Both the position numbers and the translations under genes were made by a program. The notes under the pieces are model-generated. The model saw only the letters and a list, made by a program, of their open reading frames with translations, searched no databases and was not told the origin of the DNA. Source: Anabaena sphaerica FACHB-251 (lineage in GTDB: Bacteria; Cyanobacteriota; Cyanobacteriia; Cyanobacteriales; Nostocaceae). From it: a stretch of DNA of 64,000 bases. The DNA lies in contig NZ_JACJQU010000012.1 in assembly GCF_014696825.1 (NCBI RefSeq), positions 1-64,000 of the forward strand, given 5' to 3'. Of this stretch, positions 8,287 to 17,423 are shown piece after piece (positions within the stretch are counted from its first letter, which is position 1; each line of letters opens with the position of its first letter).

Positions 8287-8329
8287 TAGTGATGACTGAA
8301 CTATAAATTTTTAACAGTACATAATTAAT

Positions 8330-10546
8330 ATGGAAAAATTAACTGATTGGCAACAAAAAGCTGAACAATATCTATTGGCAGCAGATTATATTGCGGCTGC
8401 TAGGATTTATGAAGAAGCAATTAAACAAGAGCCTGAAAGTAGGATCAATTACTGGTATTTAGGGTTAATGCTTTTACTACAAGGTCAGGAAACTGAAGCG
8501 CAACTGACCTGGTTTTCTATATTAGCAGAGGCAGAGGAAGAAGAATATAAAATTTATTTCACAGAACTTCTGGAAATCTTGTTTAAAGAATCTGAACGTC
8601 AGTTTGATATTACTGAATATCATATTTCTTGGGCAATCCATCAGCATATTCGTGAAATAGCTCCAGAAAATATTAATAATTTAGTGAGACTGATTCAACT
8701 TTCAACACTATTAGGAAAGATTGAAGAATTAGATAATTATTTATTAGAAATAATAAACCTATTGACTAAAGAAAATGATGACTATACTCCAGAATTGCTC
8801 TTACAATTAGTACCGCAATTGATGAGCTATGCACCTGAGAAAGATTTAGTTTTTAATTTTGTCAATACTTGCTTAAAGTATTTCCCTCATACTCAAATTA
8901 TACTTGATACTGTAGTTTCAGAATGTATTAAAATATCTCTGTTTGCCAAAAGACCTGATCTTGCTGTGAAGTTTGCTGAACCATGCTTGCAGATTCAGCC
9001 TCATAACAAGGGACTGTTACTGCAAATATCCTATTTTTATCAAAATTCATTCCAGTATGCACAAGGAATTGAAATTGCTAAACGTTTATATGAATTAGTA
9101 AATAGCAATGCGGAGAAACTGGCTGCTCTTGGTTTAGTAAATAGAGCGTTAATGTCTACTGGTAGTTATTGGGAAGAAACTTTTGAAAATTTACAAAAGC
9201 AAGAACAGTTAGTTTATCAACTCATATCAGAGCCTCCTCTAGATATTGACAGAATTTCTAATTTAACCTTATATAATTCAGTTTATTTCTTCCCTTATAT
9301 TAATGATGATCCTGTTAAAAATCACTATTTACAAAACCAAGTTTCTCGTCTTGCCCAAGCAAATATTATTCACCACTGTCAAGACAATTTAACGCCTGAT
9401 GGTTGGTGGTTGTCAGTTGCTAATAGAGAAAAAATACTCAACAAAAAAAATCTGAAAATAGGTTATATTTCTCATTGCTTTAAAAAACATTCGGTTTCAT
9501 GGTTATGTAGATGGATTTTCCAACATCACAATAGAGAAAAGTTTCAAATCCATACTTATTTTTTATCGGATGCAGAACAGATAGAACCTTTTACAAAACA
9601 TCACTTTGCTGATCAATCCTATAAATTTAAACAGCTTTCCTTAACTAATCCTAAGAAAATTTGGGAAGAAATAGTAAGTGATGAAATTGATATTTTAGTA
9701 GATTTAGATAGTATTACCCTAGATAGTTCTTGTGAGGTCATGTCTATAAAAACTGCACCTATTCAGGTAACATGGCTAGGTTGGGACGCTTCGGGATTAC
9801 CATCCATAGACTATTTTCTTGCAGATCCTTATGTTTTACCTGAGTCAGCACAAGACTATTATCAAGAAACTATTTGGAGACTTCCGCAAACTTATCTTGC
9901 TGTGGATGGTTTTGAAGTGAATGTTCCTACTTTGCGACGGGAAGATTTTGGTATTCCTAGTGATGCAATTATTTATTTGATGAATCAAAAAGGATATAAA
10001 CGGCATCCAGAACACCTACATTTACAAATGAGGATAGTTAAAAAAGTTCCCAATAGTTATCTGCTAATCAAAGGTGAAGCAGATGCAGATTTATCAAGAC
10101 AGTTTTTTGAAACCATTGCCACAGAAGAGGGTGTAGATTTTTCTCGCATCAGATTTTTACCTCCTTTCCCTGCGGAAGCTACCCATCGTGCTAATTTAGC
10201 AATTGCTGATGTGGTATTAGATACATTTCCCTACAATGGAGCAACTACTACTATGGAAACCCTGTGGATGGGTATTCCTATGGTAACAAGAGTAGGAGAA
10301 CAGTTTGCAGCCCGTAATAGCTATACCATGATGATCAATGCTGGTATTACAGAAGGTATTGCTTGGACAGAGGAAGAATATGTAGAGTGGGGTGTGCGTT
10401 TAGGTAAGGATGAAAAACTGAGGGAGGAAATTTCTTGGAAATTAACACAAGGAAGAAAAACTGCTCCTTTATGGAATGCTAAACAATTTACCCGTGATTT
10501 AGAAAGTGCCTATGAACAGATGTGGCAGAAGTATGTTGATAGTTGA
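8330..10546 (+). CDS. SPINDLY-type O-GlcNAc transferase (TPR + GT41)
   Basis: Predicted cytoplasmic glycosyltransferase of family GT41, 738 residues. The N-terminal half (about 5-300) is helical with TPR-like repeats (WQQKAEQYLLAADYIAAARI...), giving the protein-binding scaffold. The catalytic part begins near residue 375 (KIGYISHCFKKHSVSWL). It includes TAPIQVTWLGWDASGLPSID (475-494) and ends with the UDP-sugar-binding segment HRANLAIADVVLDTFPYNGA (619-638) followed by TTTMETLWMGIPMVT. GT41 enzymes attach GlcNAc or another sugar to Ser/Thr of proteins. The gene follows the two pilin genes on the same strand, and its neighbours downstream are more glycan genes, so a pilin or other surface protein is a plausible target (inference). 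Confidence 0.9.
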   Translation: MEKLTDWQQKAEQYLLAADYIAAARIYEEAIKQEPESRINYWYLGLMLLLQGQETEAQLTWFSILAEAEEEEYKIYFTELLEILFKESERQFDITEYHISWAIHQHIREIAPENINNLVRLIQLSTLLGKIEELDNYLLEIINLLTKENDDYTPELLLQLVPQLMSYAPEKDLVFNFVNTCLKYFPHTQIILDTVVSECIKISLFAKRPDLAVKFAEPCLQIQPHNKGLLLQISYFYQNSFQYAQGIEIAKRLYELVNSNAEKLAALGLVNRALMSTGSYWEETFENLQKQEQLVYQLISEPPLDIDRISNLTLYNSVYFFPYINDDPVKNHYLQNQVSRLAQANIIHHCQDNLTPDGWWLSVANREKILNKKNLKIGYISHCFKKHSVSWLCRWIFQHHNREKFQIHTYFLSDAEQIEPFTKHHFADQSYKFKQLSLTNPKKIWEEIVSDEIDILVDLDSITLDSSCEVMSIKTAPIQVTWLGWDASGLPSIDYFLADPYVLPESAQDYYQETIWRLPQTYLAVDGFEVNVPTLRREDFGIPSDAIIYLMNQKGYKRHPEHLHLQMRIVKKVPNSYLLIKGEADADLSRQFFETIATEEGVDFSRIRFLPPFPAEATHRANLAIADVVLDTFPYNGATTTMETLWMGIPMVTRVGEQFAARNSYTMMINAGITEGIAWTEEEYVEWGVRLGKDEKLREEISWKLTQGRKTAPLWNAKQFTRDLESAYEQMWQKYVDS

Positions 10547-10554
10547 TCTTAGTT

Positions 10555-10782
10555 GGGTTTTAGGTTGGTTTGTTCGCGTCAGCGTTGCGAAGCAATGGAA
10601 CGAAACCCAACATTTACAAGGCTTTGTTGGGTTTCACTTTGTTCAACCCAACCTACGAAAATCCTTAACCGAGCAGTATTAACATAACTTTATGAGGTTG
10701 GGTTTCCTTGCTTCAACCCAACCTACATAATTTGATTGTTTTGAGCTTAACCGACAAGTATTGAAAGTTATGTTAATATTTA
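10555..10782. repeat. Composite intergenic repeat with hairpins
   Basis: The gap contains three copies of a GTTGGGTTT / AACCCAAC inverted motif (about 10555, 10625-10655 and 10695-10725). An inverted pair TATTAACATAACTTT (10677-10691) and AAAGTTATGTTAATA (10764-10778) encloses one of them. The first copy is interrupted by a GC-rich short repeat (TTCGCGTCAGCGTTGCGAAG). There is no coding capacity. This resembles the 'CAACCCAACCTAC' elements common in cyanobacterial intergenic DNA. Confidence 0.65.
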
Positions 10783-10831
10783 ACTAAAAGGCTTAGTTTA
10801 CCAGCGTAGATATTGTTTTAGGTTTTTGATT

Positions 10832-11293
10832 ATGATAAATATTACACAAAATCAACTACAAAAATTGTATGAAGTTGATGATTATCTATGGTTAGAAGAA
10901 ACCATTAAACTTTTGAAAACAAAAGATTTAGATAATTTAGACTTATATAATTTAATTGAGGAGTTAGAAAGCTTGGGAAGAAGTGAGTTAAATAAAGTTA
11001 GAAGTTTATTAAGACAAATTATGATTCATATTTTACTGTTAGAATATTGGAACCAGGAATATGAACACAATTTTCGACATTGGCAAGGAGAAATAATTGC
11101 GTTTAGAGATGATTTAAACCATAGCTTAACTACTACTTTAAAAAATAAGTTAAGCCAAGAGATAGAAGATATTTATCAGGTTGCTTTGAAATTAGTTGAC
11201 AAAAAAACAGGATTATCATTAAAGCAATTTCCTAATAACTGCCCCTATTCCTTAGAACAATTATTAGATGATAGTTGGTATCCTGAAAAATAA
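10832..11293 (+). CDS. DUF29 family protein
   Basis: A 153-residue soluble, mainly helical protein of the DUF29 family, frequent in cyanobacteria in many copies and of unknown function. The family pattern is clear: YEVDDYLWLEETIKLLK near the start, then DLYNLIEELESLGRSE, then a histidine-bearing helix (LLRQIMIHILLLEYW). It ends with FPNNCPYSLEQLLDDSWYPE, the usual DUF29 C-terminus. The full family length is present. The ATG at 10832 was preferred over a TTG two codons upstream. DUF29 genes are often found near mobile or accessory genes, and here it opens a run of AT-rich same-strand genes. Confidence 0.88.
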   Translation: MINITQNQLQKLYEVDDYLWLEETIKLLKTKDLDNLDLYNLIEELESLGRSELNKVRSLLRQIMIHILLLEYWNQEYEHNFRHWQGEIIAFRDDLNHSLTTTLKNKLSQEIEDIYQVALKLVDKKTGLSLKQFPNNCPYSLEQLLDDSWYPEK

Positions 11294-11326
11294 CTGAAAT
11301 TCAAAAAGTGTCAGCGTCGTATTATT

Positions 11327-12343
11327 ATGTTTAATGAGATTTTTGATCGAGGAGTTTATTTAGGTTCATTTTCACTTAATACTCAAACAGGAGAAACACA
11401 TTTATTATCCTGTATCCAGGAAGGATTAACAGCTTTAAATATTAGAATTTGTGATAATCCAGAAGATAGTAATTTGAATATTATTGATATATCTTTTATA
11501 TCTAATTGTCATGAACATTCATTTGATTTATTGCCATATTTAGGTGATTGTGAAGTTTGGAAACATAAAAGTTTGTTTTTGAATATCTCTGATTTTGCTC
11601 CCAGACACTATATAAGTGACCCTAGTTATTCGTTAATTTCAGCACATACAACAGAATTTGTGGGTTTTCCTGCTGGGACAAGAATTCCTTGGGGTTTTGG
11701 GTTTCAGCAAAGATTACTTACTTTAACGGAGAATTTGGATTTTACCCAACCCAGAAAAAGAGTTATTATTAGAAACTTTAAACCTAGTTTCAATCAATCA
11801 GTTAGAGAATCATTAGATTTAGTTTTACTTCCTCAGCTAGAAAAAGTTATGACCATTGATAAGGCTCTGGAGGATTATTCTAGCCATACACAAAATGATA
11901 ATTTCTTAACAAGACTATTGGATAGTAGATTTTGTTTAGCTTACTGTGGACAGTATGGAAGCAATATACTATTAAATCCTTACATATATAACTTACTAAA
12001 AGATTGTCAACTTACTTACTCCCAAGATGTTTTTATATTACGCTGGGATAGTTGGCGTTTATGGGAAAGCTGGGTTATGGGTTGTATTCCTATCACCTTG
12101 GATTTTGAGAAATATGGTTTTCAATTGCCTGTGATGCCAGAAAATTGGCAACATTATATAGGTTTAGATTTAGGTAAATTAGAAGAAGATGTAGACAAAT
12201 TATTGTCTTTATCGGAATCACAATTAGATGAAATATCTTTGAATGGTAGAAAATGGGTGATAGAAAACTATTCACCACAAGCTGTAGCAGAAAGGGTTTT
12301 GACTACAGGAGTTGATAAAATTATCGGCTCAGTTAGTTATTAA
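11327..12343 (+). CDS. Exostosin/GT47-like glycosyltransferase-type protein (paralog 1)
   Basis: A 338-residue protein, first of a tandem pair. The C-terminal third contains RWDSWRLWESWVMGCIPITL followed by KYGFQLP. This fits the R-ExxxxGCIP-----LP pattern of exostosin-like (GT47-type) glycosyltransferases that bind nucleotide-sugar. Upstream segments such as SGTRIPWGFGFQQ-like and ERVILRNFKPSF are shared with paralog 2. No signal peptide or membrane helix is seen, so it is probably a cytoplasmic enzyme making a glycan or modifying a protein. The family assignment is a pattern-level judgement rather than certain. The last ~280 bases are almost identical to the corresponding part of paralog 2, while the rest is only moderately similar. 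Confidence 0.6.
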   Translation: MFNEIFDRGVYLGSFSLNTQTGETHLLSCIQEGLTALNIRICDNPEDSNLNIIDISFISNCHEHSFDLLPYLGDCEVWKHKSLFLNISDFAPRHYISDPSYSLISAHTTEFVGFPAGTRIPWGFGFQQRLLTLTENLDFTQPRKRVIIRNFKPSFNQSVRESLDLVLLPQLEKVMTIDKALEDYSSHTQNDNFLTRLLDSRFCLAYCGQYGSNILLNPYIYNLLKDCQLTYSQDVFILRWDSWRLWESWVMGCIPITLDFEKYGFQLPVMPENWQHYIGLDLGKLEEDVDKLLSLSESQLDEISLNGRKWVIENYSPQAVAERVLTTGVDKIIGSVSY

Positions 12344-12372
12344 TTGTTGAAGAGATTAAAGAAATTAAAAAT

Positions 12373-13365
12373 ATGCTAAAAGAAATTTATGATCAGGGAG
12401 TATATTTACATTATTCACAAAGTGGAGAAGATCATTTATTACGCTGCATTAAGGAAGGTTTAATACAACTAGACATTAAAATATGTGATAACCCAGAAGA
12501 TAGTAATTTGAACATAGTTGATATATTTGATATATCTTCCCAATATAAAAATTTCTTTGATTTATTACCATTTTTACATAATTGGCAGGATTTCAAAAAT
12601 AAGTCAATTTTTGCAAATATAGCTGATTTTGGTACTAAACATTATATTAGTGATCCTGAATATTGGTTATTAGCTGCACAATCTACAGAATTTATTAATT
12701 ACCCTTCTGGTACAAGGATTCCTTGGGGTTTTGGGTTTCAACAAAAATTACTTGATTTCACACAAGATTATGATTTTTATAGCCCAAGAGAAAGAGTTAT
12801 TTTAAGGAATTTTAAACCTAGTTTCCGTCAATCAGTCAGAGACTCATTAGACCTTTTGTTAGTTCCGAAATTGGAAAAAAATATTCCAATTGATAGAAAT
12901 ACTAATTATAATTCAAGTTATAAGAATAACAATGATTTTCTGAAAAAATTATTAGCAAGTAGATTTTGTTTAGCTTATTGTGGTGATTATGCAAGTAATG
13001 TGGCATTAAATCCTGATCTCTTAAAGTTTGTAGAAAATTCTGAAATTACTTATTCAAAAAACGTTATTATATTACGTTGGGATAGTTGGCGTTTATGGGA
13101 AAGCTGGGTTATGGGTTGTATTCCTATCACCTTGGATTTTAAGAAATATGGTTTTCAATTACCTGTGATGCCGGAAAATTGGCAGCATTATATAGGTTTA
13201 GATTTAGGTAAATTAGAAGAAGATGTAGACAAATTATTGTCTTTATCGGAATCACAATTAGATGAAATATCTTTGAACGGTAGAAAATGGGTGATAGAAA
13301 ACTATTCACCAAAAGCTGTAGCAGAAAGGGTTTTAACTATAGGTATTGATAAAGTTATTGGTTAG
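12373..13365 (+). CDS. Exostosin/GT47-like glycosyltransferase-type protein (paralog 2)
   Basis: A 330-residue tandem paralog starting 29 bases after the first. It shares the same arrangement: GEDHLLRCIKEGL near the start, PSGTRIPWGFGFQQK and ERVILRNFKPSFRQSVRDS in the middle, and RWDSWRLWESWVMGCIP at the C-terminus. The two genes probably form one operon with the DUF29 gene. The near-identical 3' third against a diverged 5' part points to gene conversion. Substrate unknown. It is convergent with the large glycosyltransferase gene at 13434-15530. Confidence 0.6.
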   Translation: MLKEIYDQGVYLHYSQSGEDHLLRCIKEGLIQLDIKICDNPEDSNLNIVDIFDISSQYKNFFDLLPFLHNWQDFKNKSIFANIADFGTKHYISDPEYWLLAAQSTEFINYPSGTRIPWGFGFQQKLLDFTQDYDFYSPRERVILRNFKPSFRQSVRDSLDLLLVPKLEKNIPIDRNTNYNSSYKNNNDFLKKLLASRFCLAYCGDYASNVALNPDLLKFVENSEITYSKNVIILRWDSWRLWESWVMGCIPITLDFKKYGFQLPVMPENWQHYIGLDLGKLEEDVDKLLSLSESQLDEISLNGRKWVIENYSPKAVAERVLTIGIDKVIG

Positions 13366-13433
13366 TTGAATTATCAAATAATATGTACATTTTTTTAGAA
13401 AAATCAACATATTAGTGATTATCAAGTTACCAA

Positions 13434-15530
13434 TTATATTGAATATAGTGGAATTTTATCTAATTGCTTTATGCTAATTATTTTCTGATTATCATTTACC
13501 AATGATATTCTACCATAAATTTGAGGAAGTAAATGTTGCCACTGAATTTCAGTTAAATCTGGCAATAAAGAAATAGTGAATTCTTCAGTGATATCTATTT
13601 CTTCCTCCATCATAATATTCATAGCTATAGCAGCTAGGAAAATATCTGCCTCCTCTGGAGAAGTATTACTGGTATCAATTAACAGCGTGATTTTATTTCT
13701 ATCAGAATTATAAGCAAGAGTTTGAATAATCTCTTGTATTTCAATGCCTAAATCTTCTTCATTTGCTGACCAATCTGGAAAAATGACTAGATTAATTTCT
13801 TTCAGTTTTAAGTCATTAATTAAACTACTATTATCTGGTGTTTCAACTAAGGAATCAGAAGATAATTTTAAATCATGAGTGATTTTATTCAGAACATGAT
13901 TAACATGAGGTTTACCATGAAATCCAAAAGTTTTTTCCCAAGAGAAATTTTCAATTTCTTCTATAGGTTGTTCAAAACTAAATTTAGCTGCAATATCTAA
14001 AGGTGCGAATTTAATACCTTGTTCTTTAAACCATTCATACAAATAATGGCAGATAATTAAATCCTCAGATAATGAGGGTGTTTGGATGTTATCAAAGTCT
14101 AATTGTGAACATAATTCTAGTAACTTCTTGCTTCTGAGAGAGAACCCTCCATTTCCTACTCTATTTTGAATGAGGTCGAGGATGCCAATAACTTCTTTTA
14201 GTTTATTAATCAAAGGAACTGATTGTGGCCAAGGTGCCGCAATATAATCATAATTTAAAAATTCTTCTGACCACATTTGAGGATGGACAATAAAACCATC
14301 ACCTTGAGTTACTAAACAAAAGTCTGTATCTATAAATGAGTTAAGCTCTTTGATAATAAATCTACTATATTCTACTAAACTTCTGATAGGATGAATTTTA
14401 ATAATTTCTAACTGTGGGAAAAGCTCCAGGTATTTTTGATCAACTTCTTCTGAAGTAAAAAATAATATTCTGTGAAAGGTTGCATGGAGATTAGAAATAA
14501 CTAAACTTAGTAAAGTAAGTTCGATTTCTACAGAAGATACAGTAATTAACGTTATATTACGAAGATTAAGTTTGCTATTGTTATTAATATTTTGTTGGAG
14601 TAACTTCAGGCTGTTAATTAATAATGTTTGAATATCAATGTCTAGTTTTTGTCGAGATAGAATACCACTATAAAAAGTTTTCTCTGTAAACTCATCTGCC
14701 ACAATATCTCTAATGATAAAACGAGGATGATTTAAAGGAAACTGCATTTCTTCAACAGGTATATTAGCTAAGATACTATTTGAGTCTGTTGCATGAGTTC
14801 CTTCTTTTCCAAAACCGATATTAGAAACCAAATTTATATTTGGTAAAATGCTTAAACCTTGATTTATATAACAAGCAAATAACCAGGGATAATCCCACGT
14901 ATCATAGCCTTCATACATTGCCTGAAAAGTCGCTGACCAATATCTAAATGCTTGTTCATCTTGGAGAATATCAAATAACCAACTTTCATCTCGCACTTGA
15001 GGCCAAAGTTGCATAGTATCATCATAATATTGCCATGCTCTTTTCCAAGTTGCCCAACCCCAACAATGGTTATAACGAGAAAAATAATAGCTATAATTTC
15101 GTCTTTGTCTTCCAAACTGAAGATTTTGTCCAGAAACTAGCATGATTCTGGGATTATGACGATACTTTTCTAGTAATTCTTCACAAAAATGGAAAAATGT
15201 AGGATGGGGAAGACAGTCATCTTCTAAAATAATTGCTTCTTCAACTTGGGAAAATACCCAATCTAACCCAGTGTAGATTCTTTTTCTACAACCTAAATTA
15301 ACATCGGAGTAATTAGTTAATACTTCACATTCCCAGTCAACTTGATCAATAATTAATCTGGTAGCAGCACACTTTTCTTCTTCTCCAACTTTATTCGCTC
15401 TTGCACCATCAGCAATAACTAATAATTTGGGAGGTTTAGCTTCACGGATTTTTTCAAATACTCTCTCCGTTACATCAGGACGGTTAAAAATTATAAAACA
15501 AACTGGGGTTTTTAAGTGCCATTCATTCAT
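13434..15530 (-). CDS. Multidomain glycosyltransferase: GT-A domain + DUF5672 + C-terminal shared module
   Basis: A 698-residue protein of three parts. Residues ~8-260 are a GT-A fold glycosyltransferase: PVCFIIFNRPDVTERVFEKI at the start, the DxD-like EEAIILEDDCLPHPTFFHFC and CWGWATWKRAW. Residues ~315-560 resemble DUF5672, a second glycosyltransferase-type domain, with DFCLVTQGDGFIVHPQMW and VGNGGFSLRSKKLLELC. Residues ~579-698 are a module beginning INLVIFPDWS with ITLLIDTSNTSPEEA that is also present in the next protein (15544-17379). No membrane segment is visible. It is probably a cytoplasmic enzyme adding two sugars to a surface glycan. It is likely co-transcribed with the upstream methyltransferase gene, 13 bases away. 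Confidence 0.8.
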   Translation of the reverse strand: MNEWHLKTPVCFIIFNRPDVTERVFEKIREAKPPKLLVIADGARANKVGEEEKCAATRLIIDQVDWECEVLTNYSDVNLGCRKRIYTGLDWVFSQVEEAIILEDDCLPHPTFFHFCEELLEKYRHNPRIMLVSGQNLQFGRQRRNYSYYFSRYNHCWGWATWKRAWQYYDDTMQLWPQVRDESWLFDILQDEQAFRYWSATFQAMYEGYDTWDYPWLFACYINQGLSILPNINLVSNIGFGKEGTHATDSNSILANIPVEEMQFPLNHPRFIIRDIVADEFTEKTFYSGILSRQKLDIDIQTLLINSLKLLQQNINNNSKLNLRNITLITVSSVEIELTLLSLVISNLHATFHRILFFTSEEVDQKYLELFPQLEIIKIHPIRSLVEYSRFIIKELNSFIDTDFCLVTQGDGFIVHPQMWSEEFLNYDYIAAPWPQSVPLINKLKEVIGILDLIQNRVGNGGFSLRSKKLLELCSQLDFDNIQTPSLSEDLIICHYLYEWFKEQGIKFAPLDIAAKFSFEQPIEEIENFSWEKTFGFHGKPHVNHVLNKITHDLKLSSDSLVETPDNSSLINDLKLKEINLVIFPDWSANEEDLGIEIQEIIQTLAYNSDRNKITLLIDTSNTSPEEADIFLAAIAMNIMMEEEIDITEEFTISLLPDLTEIQWQHLLPQIYGRISLVNDNQKIISIKQLDKIPLYSI

Positions 15531-15543
15531 AAAATTTTACTTT

Positions 15544-17379
15544 TTAAATTGCAATTATAGGATTTGTAATCTGAAAACAGGATCTTCCTAAACAAGAGCG
15601 TTTTTCGCTAGGTAAGCCTCCTCTGGATAATAAACTAACATCTTTAAAGAAGATGGAAGTACAGTTTTTATAAAGATAGCTGGGAATCATTCCATAAAAA
15701 TCTATTCTCATAAATCCAGATTCTAACAATTTTTCAACACCTTCTGCGTGTTTGTGATCATCTGTGTTGTCAAAAATTATAAATCCTTTATCTTTTACTT
15801 TGGATATGGCAAATTCAGCACATTGATTTCTATTGCTACCATCAACAATAATTACATCAAAGGAATGATCTTCATATTGATTAATAGCAGCAGCATATTC
15901 TAAATCATCTTCAATCAAATATAGTTCTACATTTGAAGGCATATTTTCTTTGATATATCCAAACCAATTTGCATCACTTTCAATAGAAATTACTTGTGTT
16001 ACTCTTTCAGACCACCATAAAGATGAATTACCACTACCATATTCAAAAACACAAAAATTACTATCTATTTTATTTTCAATAAATTCTATAGCAGGATAAG
16101 TGTACCAAGGAATAGGTTTTGCTTCTTGATTAATAGGTTTCCCTGAATACAAAGACTGTAACCATCCAGAAGTTTCTAAATAGTTAATACCTGGTGGTAA
16201 ATTTCTAGAAATTTTTGGCCAGTCAAGAGTTAATACTAAGCTATGAGCTAAGGGAATTAAACCAGTGTCAGCAAATTGAGGGTTTTCAATGATTGCTTTT
16301 TGAAAGAATTCGACGGCTTCAGCAAATTTTTGTTCGCCAAATTTTCGATATGCTTTAGATAAACTACTTTCTTGTGGTTGTGACTGTGTATTTGGTAAAC
16401 TATCTAACAGTTGTGATTTTTCTACAGCTAGTGAAGCACTTGAAAATTCTTCTACAGTAAAATAATGTAATTGTCCTAATCCGATTTGATTAATAAATTC
16501 TTCGTTTTCACCCTCTAAAACAATTCTAGAGTATAAAACCGGTAATAAACCTTTATATTCTTCTGGTGAACTTATATTTAGTAAATTAAATTCTGGTAAA
16601 TTATTTTCATTAGTTTCTGTGTTTTCTTCATAGCAAAGATTCAGTAAGACATCTGCTAATAAAAATTGTGCATCTTCTAGATTTGTATTTTGGGTGTCAA
16701 TCAATAAGGTGATATCACTACTTTTGGAATGACCAATAATAGCTTGACATATATTTACCAACTGTTCAAATATTTCCTCCATAGATTGATTCCAATCTGG
16801 GAATATAATGAAATTAATATTTCTTAAATTCAGTTGATAACTATTTTCTTCTGGTTTGATAGCTTTTAAAACAGCATGAACGTGAACAATTTGAAGCGCC
16901 GAATGTTTTTCCTCAATATTAACAATACTAAATTCACCTTTAAAACCATAATGACTTTGACAACCTGCTAAATAAGGAGGAAATTCTTGGCAATAATACA
17001 TAAAGGAATTAATATTCCAAAAACTGACATGAGTGGGATCTTGAAATGCTCCCCTTCCATCTGTTGATGGAACACTAATATCAACTATTGCATTTGGTTT
17101 ACAGATTCTCCATATTTCGTTCATGGTATGAATTCTATCTGGCAAATGCTCAATAAAATCATGTGCTTTGATAAAATCAACGCTATTATCAGGAAATGGA
17201 AAATGACTTTTTAAATCAGCAATAACATCAACATTATCACCAGCAATAACATCAACTCCTATAAAACCTTCTGCTTTATGAGTTCCACAACCTAAATCTA
17301 CACACATCAATTTTGATGATGCTGATGCGTTAGAATTATAGATAGTATCAACTTCTTGTATTTGTTCTTGTCTTAGCAT
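15544..17379 (-). CDS. Multidomain protein: methyltransferase + shared module + TPR + second methyltransferase-like domain
   Basis: A 611-residue protein. Residues ~25-130 are a SAM-binding methyltransferase (CVDLGCGTHKAEGFIGVD; HDFIEHLPDRIHTMNEIWRI; PNAIVDISVPSTDGRGAFQD). Residues ~186-312 carry the module shared with the downstream neighbour (INFIIFPDWNQ; ITLLIDTQNTNLEDAQFLLA). A TPR unit follows (~343-384, FGEQKFAEAVEFFQKAI). The C-terminal part (~440-590) is another Rossmann-type domain with FEYGSGNSSLWWSE, VISIES and FDVIIVDGSNRNQC. The start was placed at the ATG at 17379 because GGAG lies seven bases upstream; an in-frame ATG at 17427 lacks this. With the adjacent glycosyltransferase it probably forms a glycan-modifying operon; the exact substrate is unknown. 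Confidence 0.82.
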   Translation of the reverse strand: MLRQEQIQEVDTIYNSNASASSKLMCVDLGCGTHKAEGFIGVDVIAGDNVDVIADLKSHFPFPDNSVDFIKAHDFIEHLPDRIHTMNEIWRICKPNAIVDISVPSTDGRGAFQDPTHVSFWNINSFMYYCQEFPPYLAGCQSHYGFKGEFSIVNIEEKHSALQIVHVHAVLKAIKPEENSYQLNLRNINFIIFPDWNQSMEEIFEQLVNICQAIIGHSKSSDITLLIDTQNTNLEDAQFLLADVLLNLCYEENTETNENNLPEFNLLNISSPEEYKGLLPVLYSRIVLEGENEEFINQIGLGQLHYFTVEEFSSASLAVEKSQLLDSLPNTQSQPQESSLSKAYRKFGEQKFAEAVEFFQKAIIENPQFADTGLIPLAHSLVLTLDWPKISRNLPPGINYLETSGWLQSLYSGKPINQEAKPIPWYTYPAIEFIENKIDSNFCVFEYGSGNSSLWWSERVTQVISIESDANWFGYIKENMPSNVELYLIEDDLEYAAAINQYEDHSFDVIIVDGSNRNQCAEFAISKVKDKGFIIFDNTDDHKHAEGVEKLLESGFMRIDFYGMIPSYLYKNCTSIFFKDVSLLSRGGLPSEKRSCLGRSCFQITNPIIAI

Positions 17380-17423
17380 TTGTTTCTCCAAAAATATAAA
17401 ATTAAAATGTAATTTTTCTTCAA

